64,000 nucleotides of DNA, from assembly GCA_032622095.1 (NCBI GenBank), contig CP136061.1, positions 124,138,754 through 124,202,753 on the forward strand, written 5' to 3'. The stretch is from Siphonodentalium dalli (lineage: Eukaryota; Mollusca; Scaphopoda; Gadilida; Siphonodentaliidae). This document shows positions 22,443 through 33,868 of this stretch, piece after piece. Below the pieces are notes generated by a model, which saw nothing but the letters and a program-made list of their open reading frames with translations, ran no database searches and was not told where the DNA came from. The translations under genes were made by a program, and so were the position numbers. Numbering within the stretch: the stretch's first letter is position 1; every line of letters starts with the position of its first letter.

Positions 22443-23734
22443 GTTATATCCTGTGTGTAAGAAAGAATTTGAAGTATTTGAAACTGAAGTCCCGGAATTA
22501 ATCTTTTCTTTTACTAAATACTCATTGGCGAGTTGTTCCCTTAGCAAACGTTCATATAATAATTTCAGGCCGATTGTTGAACGTACTATCTTAACAGTTC
22601 CGACCAAAGAAAAGGAATCCTGCTTTTGCATTATGTTTTTTTTTTCTGCTCATTTTTTCCCTGAACAATTCTCCAAATGAATAAATAGACGTGCCAAGTA
22701 TACTTTTATAACTGGGTGGACGAATCAATTAGTAAAGAATTTTCCAAGAAGAGTTTATCCGGGTTTTGGAAATGAAAATAATTGACAGTCGAGATCGGCA
22801 AAATTGTTTCATGCCTTGCACACCGTTGTCCAATAACGATGAATATATGTGCCCATTTTCAATGTATTTAGCTCTTAAACAAGTTTTTATTTATAGTGGT
22901 GATAATGATACTTGTTTCACCTCCTATCATCTTTATCATATGGAACATAATTATTGAAGCTCGGACGAACCAAAAGTCCATACCATGATTTGGTTTTAAA
23001 TGTGTAAACTCATTCAACACACCGTTCAAAGCCATTCCAATATCCTACTCAGAATATATCGATTGTATAGGGTGTAAGATTTCTGTAAAATTATTGGAAA
23101 TTATTCAAATTATCCAGCCCACTCCTCAGCGATCCGGAGCAGATATGCGTCAGTAAGAAATCAACAACTAACTCGAGAAACCCAGTACATTGTTATCATG
23201 AAGGGGATCCTAGTTCAACAACACACGCCCCAATAAGTCCGTACCCTAAGTACACACATTAAACTATCTTGACTCAAGATTATGATAACTTCGGAAGAAG
23301 TCATTACTAAAGTCGGCACTGTAGTAATGATCGGCTAATAGTTGCATCACGCTGTTTTTGGGTGGGCGGAAGCACTTATACTGGGCTCCGAGGTGAGATA
23401 GAATAGGCTGTTATTTGGATGATTGAGAGATAATGAGACCAGTTTCTTGCAATATCTGACCCTTTGATCTTTTGAAATTTACCGAATCTTCAGTGCGATT
23501 TTCCATAAGGTGTATTATGTTTTTTGAAAGTGAGAAATTCCAGCAATCTTATTGCACCTGCTGAATGGCGGAACGGACGTAACTATGACAGCCTATAATA
23601 AGTGAGATATGCCGCAAACAATGACAGGTGATCAATGTAACCAAAGTCGGTCAGCAAAACACACTCGCTACGGAAACGGGTGCAAGGGTTCCCTGGAAAT
23701 TAATCAAGCCAGCCTCTTCTCATGGATCATAAGC
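22443..23734. other. spacer, nothing recognised
   Basis: Open frames on both strands over 22404-22680 (75 and 79 codons) overlap completely and show no known motif. Otherwise AT-rich sequence without repeat partners. Confidence 0.35.
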
Positions 23735-23910
23735 TCATGAACCTATTTGGAGTCGAAATATGTTGAATATGAACCTATTTCAAAACGCAATATGTCCAAT
23801 ATGGCACTATTTGAGCAATAGGTTATATACAAGCCAATTTACCGAGGTAATTTGTTTTGACCCTATCCTTCGCCATTCAACGGAATAACGGGTTCACTGT
23901 GAGCTTCTTT
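23735..23910. repeat. dispersed 'ATATGAACCTATTT' repeat
   Basis: Related to 6868-7075: 'aatatgaacctatttc', 'atatgtccaatatgg', 'ccattcaacg-aataacg' and 'cactgtgagctt' occur in similar order. It abuts the LINE fragment that follows. Confidence 0.5.
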
Positions 23911-24330
23911 CAGAACCATGTCATGCTGTTCCATGCGGGTAGCTGATCTGACCTTGTTCCTTACTTTTTCTATGCAGTTATTCTTCATATATCTGCCCCA
24001 CAGCGTATGTTTCTGTCTGATTACCGAATGTGTTATGGTCGGTAGTCTTTTTTGCTTTTTTCGTGCAAAAAGCTGCTCCAATTCTTTAGTAGTTGTCTTG
24101 AAAATTTCCTATTGTCTGTTTACATCATCCTCTTCTTTGATTTTATCTTCTAGTTTAACGTCTTTCAGCCTACCGTTGAGCAACATATAGTCTACCTTGT
24201 TATATAGAATAGTTTCCCTTTGTTTAGAATCTGTTCCGGTGTAGCAGTCAAGATTGATTTAAAACGTTGAGTGGTCGCTTTTACCTATAGTGGGCTTTTA
24301 TGTAATATATCTGCTATTATATTTTCGTCC
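23863..24330 (-). mobile_element. LINE ORF2 fragment: endonuclease C-terminus to RT linker
   Basis: On the minus strand, a frame preserved with a few breaks reads 'KSDHSTF' near 24270-24290, then KVDYMLLNGRLKDVKLEDKI (near 24130-24200). It then gives RYMKNNCIEKVRNKVRSATR near 23930-23990. The SDH triad is the C-terminal motif of the APE-type endonuclease of non-LTR retrotransposons. The basic 'LW..YM...R..VR..TR' stretch is the usual linker before the reverse transcriptase. The RT itself is absent here. It may be the same LINE type as at 52246-53760, but the two pieces do not overlap, so this cannot be tested. Confidence 0.6.
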
Positions 24331-24333
24331 TTT

Positions 24334-24716
24334 GTAAGAGGGTATCACCCCCTCCCCCTGAATCCTGAATACCAGTTAATTTTGGGGGGTGAATCATGAA
24401 TACCAGTTAATTTTGGGGGGTGAATCCTGAATACATGTTAAGAAATAATATGCGATAAATGACATACAAATTGACGCCGGTCACGTTATGGGCGTTATGA
24501 GGCCGTTATGATACGATTAATGATACTTTATGATGGCATAGTGGTCGAATATGCCCAAGAAGCTATTCTACCCACTCATTCATACAGATAACTAGCTCAA
24601 AATATTATTTTGCGCCATCTAAACCTGCGTCCAAGATGTTTTGCTTGAACCTGAATACCAGTTAATTCGGGGGTATGAATCCCGCGTACCGAAAGATGGG
24701 GGTGATACCCTCTTGT
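24334..24716. mobile_element. TIR element with 'gaataccagttaa' internal repeats, copy 1
   Basis: Outer inverted repeats are AAGAGGGTATCACCCCC (left) and its near-exact inverse GGGGGTGATACCCTCTT (right). Inside the left end are three direct repeats of 'ctgaataccagttaatttt' type, and one inside the right end. A second, more worn copy sits at 45074-45462. No coding frame. The superfamily cannot be assigned, since the target duplication is unclear. Confidence 0.7.
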
Positions 24717-24989
24717 GAGGACCAGATAAAGTATATTTGGGTTGTTTCTGCTCTGCATCCTTTGGGTTCCTTGACTAGCTGGGATAGATATCATTCACAA
24801 TGTGTGCATCCCCATATTCCTGGTAAGATTATTTAGTTTTCATTCTGTCCCATTCAATGTCTGGATAGTTAAAATCGCAAACGTTAAAGTGATGTGAAAC
24901 ACTCCGGTTGGGTGATCAAATAGAAATGTAGAATAATCTTGCTGAAAGCTAGTTATTTTGACGATTATAAATCCAAATATACCACACAC

Positions 24990-25260
24990 CGCCATTCTTA
25001 CATATCAATTAAATTCAACGATTCTTGATTGCGAAATCATTTGCGTCCCGAATCGAGATGTAAATATTTACAATTGCGCGTTGTTCAGGCGATGTTTTCT
25101 ATGGAGTGGTGTGGTCGATTTCGTTGAGATTTTCGGCGACGTAGTAGAATCTACATTCCCACCGTTGGCAGAGCGCCTTAGTTCTAACTTATCAGTTTCA
25201 TGCACGAACAAGTCCATAATATGTCTTTCATAACACAATGATTCGTTCCAAATACCTTCA
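24990..25260 (-). repeat. dispersed repeat, inverted partner at 59245-59505
   Basis: Read on the minus strand, this shares 'tatggacttgttcg', 'gtgaaactgataag'-like, 'aatcgacca(c/t)accactc', 'gaaaacatcg' and 'attgtaaatatttacatc' with 59245-59505. The open frame on the plus strand (91 codons) shows no family resemblance. Confidence 0.65.
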
Positions 25261-25394
25261 GCAATTTCCTCTTACTTTTGACTATACGTAATTTGGAAGG
25301 AGGCATAAGATATGTTGACAAATACACGAACTATTGATATACCGACTTTGTATGCTCCGAAAAATACTTGCCACAGCCACAGCCATTTTCTTTT

Positions 25395-26235
25395 TAAAAA
25401 CACTTCTCCAGTATGTGACTGCACCTCACAAGTCGGACAACAATAGAATGCACCTCACAAGTGTATTTGCGGTCCGTCTAGCCATGCAAAAGTTGCCGGA
25501 TGAGAACTTTATTTTGGGCTATCAGAACGAAACCAGATGTGGTATGTGAATGTATCAGCTCACAACACCAGTCAACTTCGAATATTGGTTCGGTCCGCAC
25601 ATTTTTGCCGGAGTTATGGCCCACTTTCGACTGTCCGTTTAGCCGTCCATCCGTCCGTGCAGAAAGTTTCCGGATGAGAACTTTATTTTGGGCTATCGGA
25701 TCGAAACCAAATTTGGTATGTGAATTTATCAGCTCAATACACAGGTCAAGTTCGAATATGGGTTCGGTCCGCCCATTTTGTGCCGGAGTTATGGCCCCTT
25801 TTCGACTTAGAATCTGTCCGTTCGGAAAGTTTCCGGATGATAACTATATTTTGGGGTTATCAGATTGAAACCAAATTGGTATGTGAGTTTATTTTGCCAG
25901 AGTTATGGCCCGTTTTCGACTTTTGTCGTTTTGAGGTTTCCGGATGATAACATTAGTTTGTGGGATCGGATATGAACCAACGTTAGTATGTGAGGTTATC
26001 AGCTCCATATACAGGTCAAGTTCGAATATGGGTTCACTCCGCCCATTTCTGCCGGAGTTATGGTCTTTTTCCACTTAGAATTTGCAGATTATTTTGGTTT
26101 ACGAATGATAACTATACTTTTAGTTTTTAAATTCAACTGAATCTCTTGATATTTGGTACATCGCTCCAATTTCAGAAGACAGAGGTCAAGTTTGAATTTG
26201 GTCACCGTCCGATGAATTTTGACAGAGTTAGAAAA
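25395..26235 (+). repeat. minisatellite block, about 105-175-bp units
   Basis: Units begin with 'tttccggatgagaacttt' or variants at about 25493, 25667, 25830 and 25935. They continue 'ggctatcggatcgaaacc', 'tatgtgaatttatcagctc', 'ggtcaagttcgaatatgggt' and 'gccggagttatggcc'. 'gtccgt' runs occur at 25625-25650. The frames running through are by-products of the units. This is the interior of a non-autonomous element, like other blocks in this window. Confidence 0.75.
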
Positions 26236-26289
26236 AGCTATATCCTTAGGTGGTCGGCGATCTTATTATTGTGACATGTAAAGCCATAG

Positions 26290-26388
26290 AAAGGTGGTTA
26301 AGGTATTTATCGACCTATTTCAATACCGGGACAAATTCAATAGTTTAGGTGTATTTTGGAGCGCAAACCGCCATGTGGCTTTAAACCT
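26290..26388 (+). repeat. dispersed repeat S, uninterrupted copy
   Basis: About 100 bp with 'cgacctatttcaataccggg', 'ggtgtattttggagcgcaaa' and 'ccgccatgtggctttaa'. Two other copies are at 30575-30715 and 37195-37288 continued at 37791-37826. In the last, MITE L copy C is inserted in the middle. The right edge ends in TTTAA and resembles the ends of the TTAA MITEs (TTAAAGCCACATGGCGG), so S may itself be a terminus of a TTAA element. Confidence 0.75.
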
Positions 26389-26645
26389 CCTTACTGAATG
26401 GTGAGGTTCAAATTGTTCATGTCCGTTTAAAGCGGCTCGATATGTTCAGGTCCAACATTACACCTTGTGATTGTTTGCCTTTATCGTGTTCAGAGTATCA
26501 ACATAAGTCTATAAATACGTGCCATGCCTGTTACTATATATATGCATAGGGAAGATTTGGTGAAATGACAGAGTGCCACGGAAATAATACTTTATCTACT
26601 ACAGCATGCCATGGTGAATATTGAGGCCTAACATTGCGAATGACT

Positions 26646-26891
26646 TGAACCCTTTCAGTGCCAAGTCCGATTTTTGTATCAACCCATATTTCCTTGATCA
26701 TTTTTCAAATTTATTGATTATAATAATGTGATACATTGATGGAAAGAGCTCTTAGAGCTCTTTCCATCAATGTATCACATTATTATAGAGCTCTTTCCAT
26801 CAATGTATCACATTATTATAATCAATAATTTGAAAAATGATCAAGGAAATATGGGTTGATACAAAAATCGGACTTGGCACTGAAGGGTTAA
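26646..26891. mobile_element. near-perfect palindromic piggyBac-like MITE (PB-3)
   Basis: Ends TGAA-CCCTTTCAGTGCCAAG (left) and TTAA-CCCTTCAGTGCCAAG (from the right), with arms of about 100 bp that match almost base for base ('tccgatttttgtatcaaccc', 'cttgatcatttttcaaat', 'gatacattgatggaaagagc'). In the centre a 35-bp piece ('gagctctttccatcaatgta' onward) is duplicated in tandem. The near-identity of the arms suggests recent origin or arm-to-arm correction. Such a hairpin is hard to replicate and to sequence. Confidence 0.88.
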
Positions 26892-27690
26892 AAGCGTGAT
26901 CAAGTCTCGTCGAATGATAATGCTTATAGTAGCTCAATTCTTCCTGTAATGTGGTGCTGACATGCGCTGAAATGGCGCATCTGCACAAGATATAATTTAT
27001 TATCATAGTGTTACTGAAATAAATATATGGAATCCATTAACTAAATTCAATTTCACACTACCACAACATATATTATTCTCATATATTCTCAGTTCAATCC
27101 AATTCAATGTATTAACTCAATTATTCAGTATGTTATAAAAGAGACAATGAATTGAATATGTCCATCATCAATACTATATGATCCCCGGAGGCCAGAGGTC
27201 TACTATAATTATATCGCTGAACGAGTATCATAGTATAGGATTATTGTGCAACCAGTGTTTTTGGAACGCCCCTGATTAATTGACTGTCACCCCTTATGAT
27301 TCAGCCAACAATTGACACAAGGCTGACAGTGAGTGTGTGGATTGTGCGCTTTGCCTTCATCGATTAAGTATGTCGATACCATGAAGCATTATCCTTAGCT
27401 GCAACCGCACACGTTTCATTTTCAACAGCACTTTTAATTTTACATCATTCTGTTTGCTCGCCTGTGAATGGGTTTTGTAATATTTCTACAGAAAGCCAAC
27501 ATTTGAAGCGATCCATGTAAACATCGTCACGTCATGTGTGGCCTATGTTGTTTGTGTTGAACCTGTTCAGCTACCGGTCCGGGTGGGATGTGTGCTTCCT
27601 TATCGTGCATCTACGGACACTATCCGATTCTTGACATTCTAATTGCATTCGAATAAAGATTTCATAACACGTCACGCGCGTTCCATCGAT
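26892..27690. other. spacer, nothing recognised
   Basis: AT-rich, with some 'tatattctcatatattctca' repetition near 27065-27090. No supported gene or element end. Confidence 0.4.
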
Positions 27691-27739
27691 TCGTCGTGTG
27701 GGCAGGGGCGTGACTGCCCACGCGCTAGAGGGTATCTGT

Positions 27740-27915
27740 TTGGGGTGTATACAGTTTAGAATTCACCAAACTCAAATTCCCAACTATGGGGAATTCCATT
27801 TGCACCCCTTTGGTGTGAATTTTACATCTGGTATCCCAAACATTCCAACTGTTGGAAATTTCCAACCTGACACCATATATGGTTGGAAGGTGTCCAACTA
27901 ATGGCATTGCAGTCC
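27740..27915. repeat. dispersed repeat T ('CCAACTGTTGGAAATTTCCAAC')
   Basis: Characterised by 'gaattcc', 'attccaactgttggaaa' and 'ggttggaaggtgtccaac' words with internal inverted symmetry. Related stretches occur at 46230-46490, 54040-54370 and 58580-58750 ('gtttagaatt', 'ggaaaattttcaac', 'tggcca(c/t)ttcagtcc'). Ends are undefined. Opposing open frames arise from the symmetry. Confidence 0.5.
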
Positions 27916-28755
27916 AAACACTTCAACGAAAGTAGCACAAATGTGCACATTCAGCAACGGATCGTCAATGTCCCTTATGAATTTCAAATAATGAAACTTA
28001 AGGCTGGGAAACAACTTTCATATCAATATCCAGAGTCTCAGAAAATTGCTATAACCTCGACCGTCAGCTGGTGATAGCACATGTTCTACGGTTGTGTTCG
28101 CAACAATCATACATGAAAGGTTACCCCGTGTGCGCCCGGAATAGAATAGGTCCACCACCCACAGCATGCGAGGTGTAATAATCCCCTAATGTGACATCCT
28201 GTTTGCCATGGGTCAGGGACCAGCCTAGAGGGCGACTTTGGGGACAATGTGCTATTTCTCCATAATTTTGTGCCAGGGAGGAGTGACTTCTCTCTCACAT
28301 ACCAGTATATGCATGCGTCCCCATAACATATTTAAAGTTTATTTACTGATTATAATGGTGTTCGTAATCACTATAAATGTTTCATAAATGGGCTCTAAAA
28401 ATTGTGTTGCATAATATTCATTGGATCATATAATGGTGATGTTAGTGAGTAAATTGAACATTCGACCTCTCCCTAATAAGCAACGGGGAGAAGTGACTAC
28501 TCCCAATCTGAAACCACGAGGATGGTCCCCACTACGGGGTGTATCCCACGGAGGTGTGTGGGAGTCGTGTGGGTATTAAGGCGGCAGTATCGCACTTGTC
28601 CATACGTCGCCTCAAGATTTCTGTCATCTGTTGCATTGTTTTCTGATGTTTCCAGTTTCGTTTTGTTTATTCATGATCACGTGTGCCCTTTCTGTCGTCT
28701 CATGTTTCTTCTTGAATTTCGTCTTGATGAGTTTTGACTATACTAATCTAGTTCT
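27916..28755. other. spacer, nothing recognised
   Basis: A somewhat less AT-rich segment around 28100-28300 and 28500-28600. No splice-flanked frame or known motif. The 71-codon frame 28522-28737 ends without recognisable features. Confidence 0.35.
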
Positions 28756-28759
28756 ATAA

Positions 28760-29895
28760 AGACGCTGGGGTATCGGGATGCAGATATATGCAATGGTTAA
28801 AGGACTCTGGTAACAATGACTGGACGAACTCCATAATATGTGTGTACATATTATTTCCCATTGAACATACGAAAGAACAACCCAATCGGATGATACACAC
28901 CGGAGTTACAAGCTGAATGTTGGCACAAAATTTCCAAATCAAACACGGGGCGCAACTCTGGTAAAATGAATGGACGAACCCATAATATGTGGGCATCCTT
29001 TCCGCCAGGCTGCGTTATCAACATACCAAAGCACAACCAAATCCAATAATCCATGCCCGAGTTACAAACTTAATTGTTTGTACAGACACAAAACTCACTT
29101 CTTTCCAAGTCAAATAAAAGGTCGGCCGACCACAGTGTCCCCCGACAACGCGGCAAGTCGATGAGAAAAATCATTGGATCAAACTCAAATTCGAACTTGA
29201 CCTGTATTTTGATATCAATGACTCACAAAAAAACGGAATTTTCAATTGAACAGTCCAAACTTGAGTTATCATCCGGAAACCATTGAAAAAAGAAGAAAAA
29301 ATGAATTTTCTAAGTCGAAAAAAGTCCATAACTCTAGGAAAAATCATCGGATCAAACTCAAATTCGAACTCAACTTGTATCTTGATATGACTGATCCACA
29401 TGAAAAGGGTATTTGCAATTAAAGGATCCAAACTTGAGATATCATCCGGAAACCGAAAAAGTGAGAAATTTTCTAAGTAAAAATAAAGTTAAAAAAGGGA
29501 AATAACTCCACAAAAGAACATCGGATCAAACCCAGAATTGCAGAGCACATGTGTTCTTGGTTGAGACACCTACATACCAAGTTTCAATCAAATCGGATGA
29601 TCATACTGGAGTTATAACTCCGGACGGACGGACGCACGGACACACGGACGAACGGACGGAAGACGGACGGCGGAGCTGATTACAATAAATTTTACGGGGG
29701 ACAATAAGGGCCGTAACTGTGATAAAATGAATTGACGAAGCCGTATTAAGTGGGTAACCTTCCCCCGAGCTGTGCCAAAGAACAACGAAATCAGATAATT
29801 AACACCCGATTTACAAGGTGATTTGTTCATACGGACGCACTGATTGGTGGACGGACCCCTCGACTATATACCCCGAATCACCTTCTGGGTCGGGG
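28760..29895 (-). repeat. minisatellite block with terminal hairpin
   Basis: Multiple units of about 110-180 bp with 'ggatcaaactcaaattcgaa', 'ttgagttatcatccggaaac' and 'gtccataactc'-type phrases (28900-29580). Then come a 'cggacggacgcacgg' tract (29618-29660), another unit and a second 'gacggacc' tract. At 29868-29899 lies a hairpin, 'taccccgaat...gggtcggggcata'. The plan (terminal hairpin, gtccgt tract, then units) is also seen, in the other direction, at 33867-34260 and 36110-36400. Confidence 0.7.
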
Positions 29896-29899
29896 CATA

Positions 29900-30570
29900 A
29901 CAATGCAAGAGTGGTGGTCCGCCGCAGAGAGTTCTCAATGTTTTGAATGTGTTCCCTCAGTACTTGATTCTCATCCTAATGTAAAACATACTTGCTGTTT
30001 TCTTGAGCGCTATATGTCATTACCAAGTAATACTGAAACTAAAATGAGTAATTTATAACATGTGCTGGGCTGGAAAATGGTTCTCTTCTGATTCAATGTA
30101 AACGGAAACCTCAAGAAGACGCTCTTCAAAAGAAAGCTTTCAAGATCATCTGTTTTGTTACTCCCCACAATACTTTACAAGAAAAAGATGCGTTTTGAGA
30201 ACCCGATATTTCGAAAGATAGTACAGAGACGGAGATGTTATCTAAGCTGGCTCCACATGGAATGACGGATTTTCAAAGACAAATGATGGCAAGAGTTTGT
30301 CTTTAAACAGTCAACCGGCCACTGCTCATTCGAGCTTCAAAAAATAGTTTGGAAAGATGTATAAGATAAATATACGAAATGTTGATATAACGGCTTCATA
30401 AGCTCTTTAAAATACTGTTGATGTTAAATTTTTCGCACAAAAGTGAAACAGACGCCCTTTATGTCTACCGTATCAGTAATATACTAACACGGAACGCTCT
30501 TTTCTGTTCCATGCCGTGCAAATTTTTGTTTTTGTTTGGGACCCAAACTTCGTGTTCAAAGTTGTATTTT
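29900..30570. other. spacer, nothing recognised
   Basis: No repeat partner or supported gene. Weakly A-rich, with short chance frames. Confidence 0.4.
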
Positions 30571-30574
30571 TCAT

Positions 30575-30715
30575 TATTTCAATACGCCTTTCTATGGCAT
30601 ATAATGTTCGTAGAATGGTAGTTTAGTATTTATTGACCTATTTCGATACCGACAAAAATTCAAAAGCGAATATTGTTAGGTGTATTGTGGAGCGCAAACC
30701 GCCAAGTGGCTTTAG
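30575..30715 (+). repeat. dispersed repeat S, copy 2
   Basis: Shares 'cctttctatggcatataatg', 'gacctatttcgatacc' and 'gtgtattgtggagcgcaaac' with the copies at 26290 and 37195. At the MITE C insertion point it reads 'attgttaggtgtatt', i.e. an unoccupied site. Its own right edge (TTTAG) is where MITE G copy 2 begins. Confidence 0.75.
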
Positions 30716-31645
30716 AGATACGGGCGGCGTTGGTGGTGGGTGGGCTGTTAAAATATTTACCTCCGTCAAAAACCGCCATAAACAGAAAGAATAGTAAAAT
30801 ATAGACATACCTTGTTCTTACACCAATCATAAATATGGCATAAACAGGATGTTATCGTCAAATGTTTTTCCTTTGTTATGTAAACAAAAAAATAAAAAAC
30901 GTTACAGAACCTGGATTTTGTTTAGATCCGGATATGGTCAACATAAAGAGGATTATTTGTTACTGTTTTCCTGATATGGAAATAATAAAGAGCGTTTATA
31001 TCATTTGTATGTGATTAATCAATAGAATTTCGCTGTGTTATGTAAACAGAAGCAAAACTTCTGTAACTTCTGTAACACAACCAGGCTCTTGTTTACGTAC
31101 ACCATCGTAGGTATATGCATGAGTATGTATACGTATATAATATGTGTGTATTTATAAGTGTGTGTAAACATTATATGATAATAATCATGTACGTAATATT
31201 GGTACATCATTATTTACAACAACTTGGTTTCCAAAAAGAAAATGAGAAAACAGTACTATATATACTAACCATGATGTATATTTATGTAATTTCTTCTTTT
31301 TTTCCCCGGTTCGCTTAGAATCTTTAAATAAGTCTATCGAGATCTGTATTGTTCTATTCCGGACATGTTAATGCAATATTGGACCGTAACTGATTATTAT
31401 CTGCATTGTATTCTGTCTATGTATACCCCGGAAAGTTCTAATTTGTATATAGTGTATATATGTTTTCTCATGTACCATGTATTATAATTACTTACTTACT
31501 TTTACGTCTTGAACACAATATACTATTTACGCGCTGATTATGTTTGGCATATGAACAAAACTATATATATTTTAATATTCCTTCTGTTGGTGGAGATTTG
31601 AACAAATATGAATAATTCTGCACCGAACACCGCCCGTGCCTTTAA
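30712..31645 (+). mobile_element. TTAA MITE, family G, copy 2, with nested insert
   Basis: Ends TTAG-AGATACGGGCGGCGTTGG (left) and 'aacaccgcccgtgccTTTAA' (right). Compared with copies 1 and 3 in the opposite orientation, the homology is continuous to 'caccatcgta' (31100-31109) and resumes at 'cgtcttg' (31505). About 395 extra bases therefore lie between. It sits exactly at the right edge of repeat S. Confidence 0.85.
31110..31504. mobile_element. unknown insertion nested in MITE G
   Basis: Absent from the corresponding point of the two other G copies. The dinucleotide TA is present on both sides (31108-31109 and 31503-31504), so a TA target duplication is possible. No terminal inverted repeats are obvious. 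The inside has GT/TA-rich 'gtatgtatacgtatataa' at its left and 'cttacttactttt' at its right. It holds a 67-codon frame with no recognisable motif. Confidence 0.6.
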
Positions 31646-31809
31646 TATCGGCGCAAACGTCAGGGCCATCAGCAGACGTTGAATATATGAAGATAGATCG
31701 ACTACCTACATACAAAAATCCATGCATGTGCTTTAAATGCAGGGGCATGGTCATGACCAGGGAGAGGGTACCATAAAGCATGTACACGGTGCTCTGTACA
31801 TCGGAAATG

Positions 31810-33071
31810 AAAGTGTCAATGACACTGTAGCTCAACATGGATTTGGGGGGGGGTGTAATTTTTCATGTGTTACAGTGAATAGAGCGATTTGGAATGCGGA
31901 AAGTTAAACTATCTAAGTAATAGTAGATGTCAACATGAAGAGATATACATGTATATGAAGTAAGATCCAAGATGGCCACTGGTGGCCATGTTTTCCGATG
32001 AAATTCAAAAAAAATTGATGGCTCCCATCTAGTGGTCACCCCGAAGATCAATATGAAGTTTGGTGGTGAAGGGATGTGGTATGTAGGATGTACCAAATGA
32101 TTTAGTCATGCAAAGCGGCAGCCATATTTTTCATCGAAATTCGGAAAAAAATGATGCCTCCCATCTAGTGGTCACCCAAAAGATCCATATGAAGTTTTGT
32201 GACTATCGTATGAGGGATGTGGTCTGTAGGTTTTTCCAAAGGATTTAGTCATACAAAGAGTAAAATCCAAGATAAGTTTTCAACGACTTTCGGTCAAAAT
32301 AGGAGGCTCCCACCTAGAGGTCACGAAGGACCATATGAAGTTCGGTGATGGTCCGATGAGCGATGTGGTCTGTAGGGTGCGCGAAAGGAATTAGTCATAC
32401 AAAGAGTATATTCCAAAATGGCCGCTGATAGCTCCCACCGAGAGGTGATTCTAAACATGCCTGTAATTTTCAAAACAATTCTCAAATAAATGCGGGGTTG
32501 CCGATGGATTCAAAGTTGAAATCCAAGTTGACTGCTGGAGGCCATGTTTTTCAACGAATTTCGGTCAAAATATGAGGCTCCTATCAAGAGGTCACCCCGA
32601 AGATCCATATGAAGTTTGGTGATCATCAAATGAGGGATGTGGTCTTTATTGTGTGGCAAAAGATTTAGTCATTCAAAGAGTAAAATCCAAGATGGCGGCT
32701 GGCGTCCCTGTTTTTCAACAAATTTCGGTCAAAATATGAGGCTCTCATCTAGAGGTCACCCCGATGATCCGTATGAAGTTTGGTGATGATCGGATGAGGT
32801 ATGTGATCTGTAGTGTGTGCCAACGGATTTAGTCAATCAAAGAGTAAAATCCAAGATGGCTGCCAGCGGGCATGTTTTTCAACGAAATTCGGAAAAATTC
32901 GATAACACCCATCTATAGGTCAACCTGAAACTATATATGAAGTTTGGTGAAGCTCGGAAGATCGATGCGGCCAGTAGGGCGTGCCGACGGAAATTGCTGA
33001 CGCACGGACGGACGACGGACGCCAACCCATGGCAATAGCTCAAACTTTACTTTGTAATGTTGAGCTAAAAG
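31810..33071 (+). mobile_element. Helentron-associated (pearl-like) element, copy 1
   Basis: The left end has a small hairpin (AGTGTCAATGACACT) followed by TAGCTCAAC (31828-31836). About seven internal units of 110-165 bp follow, marked by 'ccaagatggc..ctgg(t)ggcc', 'gaagtttggtgatgatcgga', 'gatgtggtctgtagg' and 'ggatttagtcatacaaagag'. The right end has a 'gacgcacggacgg' tract and a terminal hairpin 'tagctcaaac...gttgagcta' (about 33036-33067). This plan of short subterminal inverted repeats, internal tandem units and a 3' hairpin is that of Helentron-derived non-autonomous elements such as oyster pearl and Drosophila DINE-1. No Rep/helicase frame. Confidence 0.7.
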
Positions 33072-33319
33072 AATTGTTGAACAGTAAATTGTTCTGATGG
33101 CATTTTCTCTTGACCCTGAGCAAGATGATTCCATTTTGTTTTAGAACTCCTGATTACGTTTCATTCACTATCTTTTGCATTTGTATCAGTCTTCTGATAA
33201 CCGATAACTACAGCAGTGAATTTATTTCCTTGCTCATTTGCTGTTTGTTGCTATCAATATAGTTGACTTATATCCGTTAATCCGTTGGATGGTACGGCCT
33301 ACAGTGAAAACAAATTATA

Positions 33320-33560
33320 ATGAGCGTACATCTGGTAAGTCGTGAGTTGGTTTAGTCGTGTTATTTTCCAGCTTGTTCTCGTGAAAGTAAACACAATACG
33401 GGCATATTTCATATTGAAATAATCGCAATTAGGGCTGGTTTAATAACCAGCGTTTAGTCCCACATAGAGCGTATTGGGTTTTTAAATAATGCCAATATGA
33501 GCTTATTTCGCCAAATCATAAAATAAGCCCATATTGTGCTTATTTCGCGAGAACAGGCTG
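33320..33560. repeat. inverted 'GAGCTTATTTCGC' repeat
   Basis: 'gcttgttctcgtgaaa' (about 33372) and 'tttcgcgagaacagg' (about 33544) are inverted partners. So are 'acgggcatatttcatattg' and 'aatatgagcttatttcgcc'. Upstream, 'catctggtaagtcgtgagtt' is shared with 15630-15655. The family is that of 15497-16450. Confidence 0.55.
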
Positions 33561-33685
33561 TGAATACGTATACGAAATATGTATGCCTCTTGTACATGTT
33601 AGAAAAAAAAGGTTTTCTTACTGTTAAGCGGATCGTTGCAGTAATGCAGGGTATAATATATGCGGGCATTCATTCTTTCTTAGTC

Positions 33686-33868
33686 GTCCCTTGTGGCTCA
33701 ATCGGTAACGGGCATAATGAGGTCATCTCAAGGCGCCCATCGACGGCGAAGTTGCTCGAGGTCCGATAAAAATAAAACCGCCGCATTTAGGGAGAATATC
33801 CTGATTCGTGTATCTGGGCAAGTTTGTTAATTGCTCACTTGGGATCGGTGGTTTCTGCGTGCAGTGGA
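33686..33868 (+). mobile_element. tRNA-derived SINE, copy 2
   Basis: The A-box-like GTGGCTCAATCGGTAACG and a decayed B box near 'gttgctcgaggtcc' are followed by the body 'gattcgtgtatctgggcaag', shared with the SINE at 11471-12115. Here the A-to-B interval is intact, showing the pre-insertion structure for that copy. The tail is lost, because the sequence passes into the next element at 'aattataccccc'. Confidence 0.65.
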
